NCBI RefSeq assembly: GCF_003323735.1
Contig: NZ_QOIM01000049.1
Span: forward strand, 40,052 to 104,051
Direction: 5' to 3'
DNA: 64,000 bases
Origin: Streptomyces reniochalinae
Lineage (GTDB): Bacteria; Actinomycetota; Actinomycetes; Streptomycetales; Streptomycetaceae
The notes beneath the pieces were generated by a model, which saw only the letters and a program-made list of their open reading frames with translations, was not told the DNA's origin and did no database searches. The translations under genes and the position numbers were made by a program. Below are positions 34,603 to 43,252 of the stretch, piece after piece. How positions within the stretch are numbered: the stretch's first letter is position 1; the number at the start of each line of letters is the position of its first letter.

Positions 34603-34896
34603 ATGACGGCACTCACACCCTTCGCCTTCGTGCGCCACGTGGACGAGCTCAGCTACCACTTCGAGCACGACGGTGAGCACAACGGCCGTCCTGCCTACCG
34701 CCGAGCTGACGGGAACGTGCGGTGTGTCTGGTCGCTGACCGACGGCTGGCACTGCGAGATCGCTGACGGCCTCGTCACCGCACATCCCCTCAATAGTCAC
34801 GCTGACGAACCCGAACCCCCAGCCACCGTCTGGCGCAGCTTCAAAGACGACCGCTCCTACCTCTACGACCTTCGGACCCTCGACCCTATGGCATGA
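34603..34896 (+). CDS. Small hypothetical protein
   Basis: About 97 residues from ATG 34603. The sequence is protein-like and not repetitive: F-A-F-V-R-H-V-D-E-L-S-Y-H-F-E, then C-V-W-S-L-T-D-G-W-H-C-E-I-A-D-G, then W-R-S-F-K-D-D-R-S-Y-L-Y-D-L-R. It is rich in aromatic residues and His. No family is recognised. The ribosome-binding site is weak, with GAAGG only 1 nt before ATG. The frame is open upstream to 34357, so a longer protein is possible. Confidence 0.45.
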   Translation: MTALTPFAFVRHVDELSYHFEHDGEHNGRPAYRRADGNVRCVWSLTDGWHCEIADGLVTAHPLNSHADEPEPPATVWRSFKDDRSYLYDLRTLDPMA

Positions 34897-35415
34897 TTCC
34901 CGGACACTGCCCAAAGCGAAGGCCACGCTGGAGAAGCAGCGCGCGCCCACCGAGTGAAGTCGTTTCGACGGTCATCGGAGAGCGATCTGCACGCGGACGG
35001 GCGGCACCCGACGGCTGGGAGTATGTCGAGGCAGTCGTGGATCACGCCCAACCTGCCGCGCAAGGAGAAGGCGCTCTACGACCGGATCACCATCAGCCGC
35101 AGCTGGAGGACGCTCGGGTCACGCAGCGGTCGGTCGTCACCCCGCGGCGAGGCCGGCAACCCCTGGATCGGCGACCGGTCCGCGCCAGGCCGTAGGCTTC
35201 GCCGCCGAACAGGCCACAGACCGCAGCGGCCTCAGCAACTTCGTCGCAGGCATTGTCGACCGCACCCCGGTCTGTGTGACTCGACACACTTTTGAACCTC
35301 TCCCGCCATGGATTCGTCGTACGGGGCAGGAGCATGGGAGCAAGAACGCGGAGCCTCTGTACCGAGCGTCGGCGCCCGTGTGACGAAATGCACCATCGAG
35401 AACGGACAGCGCATT
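34897..35415. other. Intergenic region upstream of the beta-lactamase-like gene
   Basis: About 520 bp. Short protein-like stretches occur in switching frames, for example A-A-E-Q-A-T-D-R-S-G-L-S-N-F-V-A near 35200, consistent with eroded sequence. No intact gene is supported. The promoter of the next gene must lie near the right end. Confidence 0.3.
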
Positions 35416-36309
35416 ATGGGTCGGCACCGACGAATAACCAAGACCTCCCGCAACGCCCTGGCTTCCAAGGCAGTGCTTGCCGCGGGGGTCCTCATACCGA
35501 CGGTCGCCTCGGTGGGGTCGGCCCACGCGGCCACGCCACAGGCCGCGGTCTGCACCTCGGACAGTCCGGAACTCGCCGAGCAGCTGACCGAGGACATCAA
35601 CTCGGCGCTGGACGGCTCCGACAACACGACGTCGGTCAGCCTCCACGACCGCACCACGAACACCACCTGCACCGTGGATGCGGACCACGAGTACGACTCC
35701 GCCAGTACGGTGAAGGTGACTGTCCTCTCCACGCTGCTCTGGGACGCGCAAAAGGACGGCCGTACCCTGACGGCGGAGGAGAAGAAGCTCGCCACCGCCA
35801 TGATCACGAAGTCCGACAACGACGCCACCACCACGCTGTGGAAGCAGCTCGGACCGGACAAGATCAACGGATTCCTCCAGGCCGCGGGCATGACCAACAC
35901 CACCCTCGACCCTGACCTGGCCTGGGGACTCACCCAGGTCAACGCCAACGACGAGGAAAAACTCCTGCGACTGGTGACGCACGCGAACCCGGTGCTCAGC
36001 GACGACTCCCGTGCCTACATCCTCAAGCTCACCGGCGACGTCATCCCCTCCCAGCGTTGGGGCACCCCAGCGGGCGCGCCGGACGACGCCGAGGTGCACG
36101 TGAAGAACGGCTGGCTGGAACGGGCCTCGAACGGTTGGCGTGTACACAGCCTCGGCGCGTTCACGGGCGCCGGCCACGACTACACGATCTCCGTGCTCTC
36201 GCAGGACAACAAGACGATGGACGAGGGCGTCGACAACATCGAGAACGTCGCCCGTGCGGTCCACAAGGACCTCAACTCCCCGTCATCCAACACCCTGCGT
36301 CTCCCCTGA
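35416..36309 (+). CDS. Exported class A beta-lactamase-related serine hydrolase
   Basis: A 297-residue protein with an N-terminal signal peptide (cleavage near A-H-A at about 38). It has three penicillin-binding motifs: S-T-V-K (Ser97, Lys100), S-D-N (133-135), and K-N-G (230-232), in place of the K-T/S-G of true beta-lactamases. The omega-loop E-x-x-L-N with the deacylating Glu of class A enzymes is not seen after S-D-N. It may therefore be a penicillin-binding or esterase-like protein rather than an effective beta-lactamase. Two Cys (46 and 85) may form a disulfide. Start ATG 35416 gives the best signal peptide. It is convergent with a truncated esterase fragment. Confidence 0.8.
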   Translation: MGRHRRITKTSRNALASKAVLAAGVLIPTVASVGSAHAATPQAAVCTSDSPELAEQLTEDINSALDGSDNTTSVSLHDRTTNTTCTVDADHEYDSASTVKVTVLSTLLWDAQKDGRTLTAEEKKLATAMITKSDNDATTTLWKQLGPDKINGFLQAAGMTNTTLDPDLAWGLTQVNANDEEKLLRLVTHANPVLSDDSRAYILKLTGDVIPSQRWGTPAGAPDDAEVHVKNGWLERASNGWRVHSLGAFTGAGHDYTISVLSQDNKTMDEGVDNIENVARAVHKDLNSPSSNTLRLP

Positions 36310-36502
36310 ACCCCGGGATCGTGACGTCGCGCCTGGTGAGGTCACTGGCAGCAAGCTGCTCGTCCGTCATCGTCCGCACGTCGGACTCACGCAGCAGCGG
36401 GATCATCTCGGCGGTCATGCTGGAGGGGAACTGGTCAGCCAGCGCCGCGAGTACGGCCTCGAGTTCTGGGTCGAACGGGAGGCGCGGAGGATTCACTGAC
36501 AT
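36305..36502 (-). pseudogene. N-terminal fragment of an alpha/beta hydrolase (acetyl-esterase type)
   Basis: Begins at ATG 36502 with M-S-V-N-P-P-R-L-P-F-D-P-E-L-E-A-V-L, then T-A-E-M-I-P-L-L-R and D-L-T-R-R-D-V-T-I-P-G. This is the standard N-terminal cap of hormone-sensitive-lipase-type esterases. Homology stops after about 65 residues, right at the end of the beta-lactamase-like gene. The whole catalytic domain (H-G-G-G and G-x-S-x-G) is missing. The open frame ends at 36272 in unrelated sequence. Confidence 0.6.
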
Positions 36503-36618
36503 GTTTTTCCTTTCTCAGACGCCACTTTGACGCGGCTCACAAGTACAAAGGGCGGAGCAGCGGTCGCAACATCTCAGGTGCGCGGGTCCGGTACCGTGGC
36601 CGGTGCCCGACCACAAGA

Positions 36619-36681
36619 TCAGTGGGTCGCCTCCCGCCGCAGGATCTTGCCCGCCGGGTCAACGCCGCCGAGGATCGTCAG
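36619..36681 (-). pseudogene. C-terminal tail of an acyl-CoA synthetase (AMP-binding enzyme)
   Basis: The last 20 codons read L-T-I-L-G-G-V-D-P-A-G-K-I-L-R-R-E-A-T-H and then stop. P-A-G-K-I-L-R-R-E is the hallmark C terminus of ANL-superfamily adenylating enzymes, including the catalytic Lys. Nothing upstream in frame belongs to the family, so only the tail survives. Confidence 0.5.
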
Positions 36682-36849
36682 CGCCGAGGGGTCGGGGGGC
36701 CGTGCCGGTCGTCCGTGTCCCGCAGGGCCTGCTCGATCTCGCGGTGCAACTCAGCGACGATCGGCTCGAAGTCGCCGTGGGTCGGGATCAGGAACCGCCC
36801 CGCATCGAGTGCCTCGACCACCTGCTCGCCGACACGATCCGGGTTCGCA
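36678..36849 (-). pseudogene. C-terminal remnant resembling a short-chain dehydrogenase
   Basis: In a different frame from the neighbouring tail: N-P-D-R-V-G-E-Q-V-V-E-A-L-D-A-G-R-F-L-I, then P-T-H-G-D-F-E-P-I-V-A-E-L, ending at TGA 36680-36678. The pattern D-x-V-A/G-E-x-V-V-x-A-[...]-G-R-F-x-[IV]-x-T-H is common at the end of short-chain dehydrogenases. Upstream sequence shifts frame. No coenzyme-binding part remains. Confidence 0.4.
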
Positions 36850-37099
36850 CCAGCCCCGGGTACTCGCCTACCTGCTCGCGCAGGCGGATTCTGCTCCGTC
36901 CGATCTCACGGCCGTCCACGCCGGGAATGCCGAGGTCCCCTCTCTCGCCTACCTTGTCCCATGGCTCGGCGCAGCAACCGGCGCCAAAAAGAACCCCGAG
37001 AACGCCGGGAGCGGGATCCTGACCCTCGCTGTTCCCCCGAAGCGCGTAAGCACCGCGCGCCGTTGTCGTGCCGCGAGCACGAGCACGCCGCCTGTCGGG

Positions 37100-37975
37100 T
37101 CAGAAGACGGCGATCGGATTCACGACGAGCCCGGTGGTGCCGGTGATGCGCGGCGGCGCCAGGATTAGCATGAAACTCCAGGAGCTCGACGCCTCACAGT
37201 GCTGGGCGAGTGCTTCGAGGTCGGCGGCGTCGACCAGTGGTAGGCCGAGCCGTGCGAGGGCGACCTGGTGCAGAGGCAGGGGGAGCCGAGCGGGGCGGGC
37301 GTCGCCGATATCGCCGACGTAGACGCTCACCTCCTGCTCCCTCAACCACTGCACGGCGGTGAGGTCCAGGCCGGACACGGGCTGGTCGAACGCCTGATTG
37401 ATGTTCCATCCGCCGCGCACCGCGACAGCGTCTCCGGGAGACAGTGCGGTGCCGGCCCGTTCCAGGGCGGCGTCGAGGTCAGTACCCCCGATGCGCCGGT
37501 CAGCGGGCAGGCTGCCACCTCCGGGGGCCAGGTCCAGGAGCACTGCGCGGGTCACGATCCCCTCACCGAACGGATCCGCCGAGCCGTGCGTCACGCCGGT
37601 CGGTGTCACGGCCGCGTGCACCGGTACGCCGGGGTAGACGTGCTCGTCGACGGGCATGTGGGCGACGGCGTCGAGATGGGTCAGGGCGGCGTTGTGCGTG
37701 TTGACGAGGAGGCTGTCCGTCATCGCCTGGGGCTTCGCGCCGTTGAAGTTCACGGCTTGCAGGACGCCGGCCGGCATGATGGCCGGGCTGCCGACGGGCC
37801 CGAGTCCGGTCGCGAGGGGCACCGGTTCGGTGCGGCGGGCCAGGCTGACGTGGTGCGCGTCGCCTACCTCGGCCGCGGCTCGGCGCTTCGCTGCCGCGTC
37901 GATCAGGTTCAGGGTGCCCAGCTGGTCGTGGTCGCCCCACCGCCCCCAGTTGGTGGGGGGTTTCGTCGCGGTCAT
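37100..37975 (-). CDS. Cyclase-family metal-dependent hydrolase (kynurenine formamidase-like)
   Basis: A 291-residue cytosolic protein of the Cyclase family (PF04199), which includes kynurenine formamidase and isatin hydrolase. Visible marks are W-G-x-x-D-x-L-G-T-L-N at the N terminus, the metal site T-H-L-D-A-V-A-H-M (usual form H-x-G-T-H-x-D-x-P-x-H), and G-D-A-V-A-V-R-G-G-W. The ATG overlaps the upstream monooxygenase stop codon (ATGA), with GAGGA close upstream. It therefore probably acts on the ring-cleaved or lactone/amide product made by the monooxygenase. The substrate is unknown. Confidence 0.85.
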   Translation of the reverse strand: MTATKPPTNWGRWGDHDQLGTLNLIDAAAKRRAAAEVGDAHHVSLARRTEPVPLATGLGPVGSPAIMPAGVLQAVNFNGAKPQAMTDSLLVNTHNAALTHLDAVAHMPVDEHVYPGVPVHAAVTPTGVTHGSADPFGEGIVTRAVLLDLAPGGGSLPADRRIGGTDLDAALERAGTALSPGDAVAVRGGWNINQAFDQPVSGLDLTAVQWLREQEVSVYVGDIGDARPARLPLPLHQVALARLGLPLVDAADLEALAQHCEASSSWSFMLILAPPRITGTTGLVVNPIAVF

Positions 37976-39579
37976 TTCCTCGCTCCGTTCCGCGTCGCCA
38001 GGTACGTGGTCAACCGGTTCACGGCAGCGCGGAGGGCGGTGTCCCCGGTGCCGCGAGCGCTGAGATAGCCGTCGGGGCGTACCAGGAGCCAGTCCCCGTC
38101 GGTCGCGGCCAGCGTGTCCTGGACCCGGCCGTCGGAGTCCCACACACCGTGGTCGTCCTGGTCCGGGTCCAGCCGGCTCCGGCTGATGGTCACCTTGTCC
38201 AGCCAGGCCGGTAGCGACGTGGTCACTTCGGTGGTCTGTTCCCGCCCGGGGGCGTGCTCGCTGCGCGGGAAGATGAGGAGGTGCCAGGCTGAGGTCCTGA
38301 GCAGCTCGCGCAGTGCCGTCCAGCCGGGTGATTGCGCATCGGCGGCGGAGATCTGACTGAGCCGCTGGCCAGGCCGTGGACCTTTCCCGGATGTGCAGTC
38401 GGACACGGTCAGCGGGCTGTCAGGGTAGGCGATGCTCAGTCCCGACATGTTCCGGATGAGCTGGCGCATGAAGCCGCGATCGGCATCCTGGGCGTCGCTG
38501 GTGGTGGTGTCGATCATGGCCGTGTTCATGACTTCTCCGGTGGAGGCGAGCAGGGCCTGGCCGATGGGAACGCGCTCGGCGTCGTAGGTGTCGAGCAGTG
38601 CGGCGTCGGCGTGGCCGTGCAGGACCATGGCCAGCTTCCACGCCAGGTTGTACGCGTCCTGGATGCCGGTGTTGAGGCCCTGCCCTGATGCGGGTGAGTG
38701 GACATGGGCTGCGTCACCCGACACGAAGCATCGCCCGACGTGCATCGCGGGTACCGCGCGCTGCTGAATGGCGAATTTCGACACCCAGCTGGGGCGATCC
38801 ACGAGGGTGTCGCGTCCGAGCACCTGCGACAGCTTGCTGCTGAACTGCCGGGCGATCTGTGCGGGATGTTCGGCCTCCCCGTCGCCGGTCGTGTCCAGCA
38901 GCCGCCACTTGCCCGGGTCCGGGAACGGAAAGAGCATCAGCGCGCCGCCGGCAGGGAACAGCCAGTGCACGCCGTCTCGTGCCAGGTCGGTGCGCACGAT
39001 CGCGTCGGCGATCAGCCAGGTGTGGGCGGCTTCGCCTGCCAGCGGGAGCCGGAGGGTCTTGCGGACGGTCGAGTGTCCGCCATCGCAGCCCCAGAGGTAT
39101 CGGGCACGCACGGTCTCCTGTCCTGCCCCGGAACCGTCACCGCTGCACAATACGGCCGTCACCGTGTCCTCGTCGTGCTGGAAGGACGCCAGCCTGGTGT
39201 TCCACTCCACTTCGACGCCCGCCGAGGCGACGCATCCGCGAAGTACGCGTTCGGTGATGACCTGGTCGATGTTGAACATGTACGGAAACCGGGTCACCAG
39301 GTCGCCGAAATCGAAGTTCAACCGGGTCGAGCGGTCGGCGTGGTGACGGATGAACGCGTTGACCCGCGTTCCGTGCGGGGCGATCTCGCCGAGAATCCCG
39401 AGCTGGTCGTAGATTTCCAGGCTGCGTGCGTGAGTACCCAGCGCGCGGCTGGTCGTGGCCGGCCCCGACGCGGCATCCACCAAGCGAACGGAAAGACCCC
39501 ACCGGGCCAGTTGCAGTGCTGCTGTGAGTCCGACCGGGCCGGCCCCCACGACCAGGACATCCGCGTCATAGTCTGTCAT
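37972..39579 (-). CDS. FAD-dependent aromatic monooxygenase (PheA/TfdB class)
   Basis: A 535-residue group A flavoprotein hydroxylase using NAD(P)H and O2, probably on a phenolic or polyketide aromatic. FAD motifs: G-A-G-P-V-G-L near the N terminus, W-G-C-D-G-G-H-S-T-V-R in the middle (DG motif), and V-S-G-D-A-A-H-V-H-S-P-A-S-G-Q-G-L-N-T-G. A thioredoxin-like C-terminal domain (D-G-D-W-L-L-V-R-P-D-G) is typical of the PheA/TfdB class. ATG 39579 is chosen because GGAGGG lies 10 nt upstream. A 19-bp perfect palindrome lies directly upstream, shared with a divergent MarR gene. Confidence 0.9.
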   Translation of the reverse strand: MTDYDADVLVVGAGPVGLTAALQLARWGLSVRLVDAASGPATTSRALGTHARSLEIYDQLGILGEIAPHGTRVNAFIRHHADRSTRLNFDFGDLVTRFPYMFNIDQVITERVLRGCVASAGVEVEWNTRLASFQHDEDTVTAVLCSGDGSGAGQETVRARYLWGCDGGHSTVRKTLRLPLAGEAAHTWLIADAIVRTDLARDGVHWLFPAGGALMLFPFPDPGKWRLLDTTGDGEAEHPAQIARQFSSKLSQVLGRDTLVDRPSWVSKFAIQQRAVPAMHVGRCFVSGDAAHVHSPASGQGLNTGIQDAYNLAWKLAMVLHGHADAALLDTYDAERVPIGQALLASTGEVMNTAMIDTTTSDAQDADRGFMRQLIRNMSGLSIAYPDSPLTVSDCTSGKGPRPGQRLSQISAADAQSPGWTALRELLRTSAWHLLIFPRSEHAPGREQTTEVTTSLPAWLDKVTISRSRLDPDQDDHGVWDSDGRVQDTLAATDGDWLLVRPDGYLSARGTGDTALRAAVNRLTTYLATRNGARK

Positions 39580-39596
39580 GGCAAGCAAACCCTCCC

Positions 39597-39615
39597 GTGT
39601 CAGCTAAGCTGACAC
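39597..39615. promoter_or_regulatory. 19-bp perfect palindrome, probable MarR operator
   Basis: GTGTCAGCTAAGCTGACAC: 9-bp arms around a central A. It sits between the monooxygenase ribosome-binding site and the divergent MarR-type gene, 18 bp from the monooxygenase start and 36 bp from the regulator start. This is where an autoregulated MarR repressor would bind. Confidence 0.7.
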
Positions 39616-39650
39616 AGGAACGTATCTCGTGAGCGAGAGGACTGCAAGCA

Positions 39651-40091
39651 GTGGGAGCTGGAGACCACTCGGACGCGAACCTGCCACTGCTCCACCTCTT
39701 GCAACGAGGTGTGCGGTGGTTCTCCGACGAGCTGCTGGAACGCATGAAAGCGGCAGGTGTGGACCCCATCACGCCGGCGCACGCGACCGTGCTCGCACAC
39801 CTGGACCGCGAGACGTCGCTGAGCGTCGCTGAACTGGCGCGCCGCGCCGGCGTCACCCGCCAGACGATGCATCGCGCTGTCACACAACTTCTCAGCGAAG
39901 GTCTGCTCACCAGTGCGCCGGGGCCAGGATTCCCGCGCAGTACCCTCATCAGCCTGACCGACGCGGGGTGCCGGCGTCGTGACATCGCATTGGGGATTCT
40001 TCACGAACTGGAACAAGTTCTCGGCAGCCAGCTGGGGCCCGCGGCACTGGCGGAGCTGCGCAACAGCCTGACGCGAGCGTGGCCACAGTGA
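39651..40091 (+). CDS. MarR family regulator
   Basis: A 146-residue winged-helix dimeric regulator. The DNA-binding part reads L-S-V-A-E-L-A-R-R-A-G-V-T-R-Q-T-M-H-R-A-V-T-Q-L, then L-L-S-E-G-L-L, a normal MarR layout, with N- and C-terminal dimerisation helices. GTG 39651 is used, with GAGAGGA about 11 nt upstream. It is divergent from the monooxygenase/cyclase operon across a perfect palindrome. MarR proteins of this context typically release DNA on binding the phenolic substrate. Confidence 0.88.
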   Translation: MGAGDHSDANLPLLHLLQRGVRWFSDELLERMKAAGVDPITPAHATVLAHLDRETSLSVAELARRAGVTRQTMHRAVTQLLSEGLLTSAPGPGFPRSTLISLTDAGCRRRDIALGILHELEQVLGSQLGPAALAELRNSLTRAWPQ

Positions 40092-40241
40092 AGCACCGGC
40101 GGTCTCCCGCGGGCGCATGATCAACCCCCGAAGGACTCCCGGAGCCCACCACCAAGTTCCCGCTGCTCGGGACTGTGGCAGGCGACGGCCTCGTTGGGCG
40201 AGTGGGCCGCCGCTCCAGCTTCTGCGCGAGCCGGCGTCTTC

Positions 40242-41303
40242 TCAGCTCCCCGATGGGCCGCACCTGTGTGCCGACGAGACGGCTTTGGCGTAAGACCGGA
40301 GCCATGCGTGCATCACGGCGGCTTCCTTCTGCGGCGACGTCTGCTCTTCCAGCACCGCTCCGTAGGCGTCCGAGGAGTGCACGTGGGCATAGACTTCCTG
40401 TTTACCGCAGGGGACAAGAAGGCGGTCGGTCGCCTTGAAGGCGTCCCGTCCGACTCCGGACAACGACGCGCCATGGACCAGGGTTGGGTCCGCGCTCCGG
40501 GTGAACGTCAGGCGGCGGTCCCCCTTGCCCGGAAAGGAGAGTTCGCAGGCACCCGTGGTGGAGCCCGAGGCCGTATACCGCTCCTTCGTGGGCGTGGCAA
40601 GGCGAACCCCCTCCACGGCGTCGGGCGGCTTGAAACCCCTTGTGCCGCAGAGGTCTTCAAAAGTCGGCCGGACTTCCTCGTCCGCCGGGCCCGTCAGTTC
40701 CGAGGGGACGGAACGCCATCGTTCCGTAGTATCGCAACCGAGCTGCTTCGTGACGTGCTCAGCGATACGCAGGAGGACAGCGGCGAGCTCGGACTTGCCG
40801 GACCGTGCGTTTTCGACGTCCACCTGTACGTGCCACAGCGGGTCGCCACGGACGGAGTCGGGGACGGTACCGAGGCACTTCTGGGGAAGGAGCAACCATC
40901 CCCGCTCGTGCGACACCGCGCCCGCACGCTCACCCACGAAGTAGGAGTAAGAGGCGTGGTTCCCCCAAACGTTGCGAGAGGTGAGCGCGAAGTCGGCCGG
41001 CTGGAGAACCAGCTCAGTGCTGAGTACAGTGCGCGGCGCGTTGCCGATCCTCTGCGTGCGCTCCACCTCACAGGGGAAACCGTACGGGTCCTCATCCTCG
41101 GCCACTGTGTCCGAGAGCCTGCCGGGTCCGGAGAGAACAGAGTTCACCTCCTTTGAGCCGAGTGCGCCCCGACAGAATGAATCCTTTCCGAAGGCGTCCG
41201 TGTTCGCCCAGACCAGGACGGCCATGACGATCGAGGCCAGAGCGACCGCCACGCTTCCGAGGGGCAACAGCATGGAGCGATGGCTCTTGGACCTCACTGA
41301 CAT
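40242..41303 (-). CDS. Membrane-anchored secreted protein of unknown function
   Basis: A 353-residue protein with one N-terminal membrane helix (about 13-33, P-L-G-S-V-A-V-A-L-A-S-I-V-M-A-V) and a large extracellular part. The exported part has two similar halves, each with an F/C-R-G or D-L-C-G start, an internal Cys in C-E-V-E or C-E-L-S context, and a late Cys, suggesting a duplicated disulfide-bonded domain. No enzymatic motif is visible. Such proteins are common and uncharacterised in Streptomyces. The ribosome-binding site GTGAGGG lies upstream of ATG 41303. Confidence 0.72.
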   Translation of the reverse strand: MSVRSKSHRSMLLPLGSVAVALASIVMAVLVWANTDAFGKDSFCRGALGSKEVNSVLSGPGRLSDTVAEDEDPYGFPCEVERTQRIGNAPRTVLSTELVLQPADFALTSRNVWGNHASYSYFVGERAGAVSHERGWLLLPQKCLGTVPDSVRGDPLWHVQVDVENARSGKSELAAVLLRIAEHVTKQLGCDTTERWRSVPSELTGPADEEVRPTFEDLCGTRGFKPPDAVEGVRLATPTKERYTASGSTTGACELSFPGKGDRRLTFTRSADPTLVHGASLSGVGRDAFKATDRLLVPCGKQEVYAHVHSSDAYGAVLEEQTSPQKEAAVMHAWLRSYAKAVSSAHRCGPSGS

Positions 41304-41778
41304 GCCCTCACTTTCCCCTCATGGCCGACCGCGATGTCATTGCTGCTGCGGATCCGGTCCCCGAAGTCCAGCCCGGGACATCAGGTGTACGGCACCTACG
41401 ACCCAGCGCGAGTGCCCTCGCTTGTACGCCTACACGGCAGAGTCCGCTCGACGTGTGGTGCCAGCGACTGCCACAAGGGGCAGGCATCAAGCTGAATATA
41501 GTGGAGCAACACAGTACGGCAGACATCGAAAGCTGCTTCGCCTCCGCTTCTGGCGAGGACAGGGCGGCCCGAGCGAGTCCACCGACCGGTGCGCGTCCTG
41601 ACCACGGGCTTCATCGGTCCCGTACCGGCCGGGTCGGGAACCAGCCGGAGGAAGCTTGACCGGCCTGCTCGGCCGAGTACCGGCATTTCTTCCGTTCTGC
41701 CTTCGACAGCAGTCCGAGCAGATTGGCGCGTGCACCAGCTTGCGGTTCAACTCGGCCGAAAGCTCGCACACTGAGGTA
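41304..41778. other. Intergenic region without a supported gene
   Basis: About 475 bp between the membrane-anchored protein and the TetX-like gene end. Open frames are short, overlapping and Arg/Pro-rich. I see no domain, repeat or transposase signature. Confidence 0.4.
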
Positions 41779-42900
41779 TCAGAAGCGATCGAACAGAGTG
41801 ACTACGCTCTGCGGTGCTTCCTGGCCGAAGAACACCTTCAGGTTCTGTGCCGAACGTCGGGCGGAGGCGCTGCTGCGCGGAAACAGCCGCTCTTCGTAGG
41901 CAGCGAGCGCGAACTCGATGTCCGGTTGCTCCACCAACTCGTTCGCCAGGTCCGCGCCGTCGAACATGGCGAGGTTCGCGCCCTCGCCGGCGAAAGGGGA
42001 CATCAGATGCGCGGCGTCGCCGACGAGCGTCACGCCAGGCGCCCTCTTCCATGTGAGTCCGACAGGAAGAGCGTAGACGGGCCGCAGCCGCGGCTCTGCG
42101 TCGCTTTCGGTCACGAAGGCGGTGAGCAGGGGCGACCAGCCGTCGAATTCGTCGGCGACCCGGCGGAGGCCCGCGGACGGGTCACCGGAGTCGATCGATC
42201 TGATCCACTCCTCGGGCTTGTTCAGCGCCACGTACCCGCGTACGCGCCCGTCGGCGTAGCGGTGGGCGATGATGCCTTTGCCCGGGGCGACCGCCATCAG
42301 CGTGCCGCTGCCGATCGCCGCCACGCTCGCCTGACAGTCCTGGACACCTGCGCTGAGAGCGATCTCGATGAAGCAGGTGCCGCTGTAGAGCGGCTTGGCG
42401 GGCGTGAGCAGCGGACGCACCTTCGACCAGGCGCCATCCGCACCGATGGTGATGTCGGCACGCACGGCGGAACCGTCTGCGAAGGTGAGGTCGTGACCGC
42501 CTTCCGGACGGTGCCGGATCGAAGCGAGCTTGTGCCCCCACTTGATCATCCCGGGCGCCAGCGAGTCGATGAGCAGTTGCCGGAGTTCGCCGCGATCCAC
42601 CTCTGGACGGGCCGAACCGGGGTCCGCGGGCTTGTCGGACAGGATGGTGCCGTGGCGGTCGACCACGCGCTTGGCGTCCTCGCCCGGGCGGACGAGCGTG
42701 AGGAACTCGTCGTACAGACCGGCTGCGCGAACCGCGAGCTGTCCGGTCTCTTCGTGGATATCGAGCAGGCCGCCCTGCGTACGGGTCGTCGCCGAAGCCT
42801 CAGCCTCGTAAATCGTCGCGGCGACGCCATGAGCTTGCAGCACTCGGGCGAGTGTCAGCCCGCCCAGTCCCGCTCCGACGATGGCGATGGTCTTCCGCAT
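41779..42900 (-). CDS. TetX-like FAD-dependent monooxygenase
   Basis: A 373-residue soluble flavoprotein of the TetX/para-hydroxybenzoate hydroxylase superfamily. Motifs: G-A-G-L-G-G-L-T-L-A-R-V-L near the N terminus (FAD adenine loop), I-G-A-D-G-A-W-S-K-V-R (DG motif), V-G-D-A-A-H-L-M-S-P-F-A-G-E-G-A-N-L-A (FAD ribityl contact, diagnostic of the TetX clade). The family includes tetracycline-inactivating enzymes and many biosynthetic or detoxifying hydroxylases, so resistance is only one option. GAGGAG precedes ATG 42900. A stem-loop and a TATAGT -10 lie upstream, giving an unusually long leader. Confidence 0.88.
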   Translation of the reverse strand: MRKTIAIVGAGLGGLTLARVLQAHGVAATIYEAEASATTRTQGGLLDIHEETGQLAVRAAGLYDEFLTLVRPGEDAKRVVDRHGTILSDKPADPGSARPEVDRGELRQLLIDSLAPGMIKWGHKLASIRHRPEGGHDLTFADGSAVRADITIGADGAWSKVRPLLTPAKPLYSGTCFIEIALSAGVQDCQASVAAIGSGTLMAVAPGKGIIAHRYADGRVRGYVALNKPEEWIRSIDSGDPSAGLRRVADEFDGWSPLLTAFVTESDAEPRLRPVYALPVGLTWKRAPGVTLVGDAAHLMSPFAGEGANLAMFDGADLANELVEQPDIEFALAAYEERLFPRSSASARRSAQNLKVFFGQEAPQSVVTLFDRF

Positions 42901-42917
42901 GCAGCGCTCCTCGGTTG

Positions 42918-42935
42918 CGCCGGCACACGCCGGCG
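42918..42935 (-). promoter_or_regulatory. Stem-loop in the leader of the TetX-like gene
   Basis: CGCCGGC-ACAC-GCCGGCG is a perfect 7-bp stem with a 4-nt loop, starting 18 bp before the start codon and just upstream of the ribosome-binding site. It could influence translation or be an operator. Confidence 0.35.
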
Positions 42936-43063
42936 AGGGTCTTTACCGGCGGACGAGATGTCCAGGCCCGGTAGGGAGACGCTCAACGAGCAGAACCATC
43001 TGCATCGATGTACGGGCGACATCCAGCGGTGAACCCGCGGAGTTCGCTTTTCGCGACGTTGTG

Positions 43064-43069
43064 ACTATA
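43064..43069 (-). promoter_or_regulatory. -10 box candidate for the TetX-like gene
   Basis: On the minus strand the hexamer is TATAGT, a near-perfect -10 in a GC-rich setting, about 165 bp before the start codon. A convincing -35 is not seen, so an activator may be needed. Confidence 0.4.
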
Positions 43070-43252
43070 CCTCGGGACCCGCTTCCCAGCAGTCGGGGCC
43101 GTTCAGGCAGCGACGCACCGCGCTCGCAGGCCAGAACCTCGGCAGCGCCTCAGCGGCGTGCGCACCCGAGATCACGAATCGGAACTGGAGTACCACTGAT
43201 CGTTTCAGAACGAGTCCGGCGTGAGGGCTTGGCGATCGGGTCTGTCGGCGGC

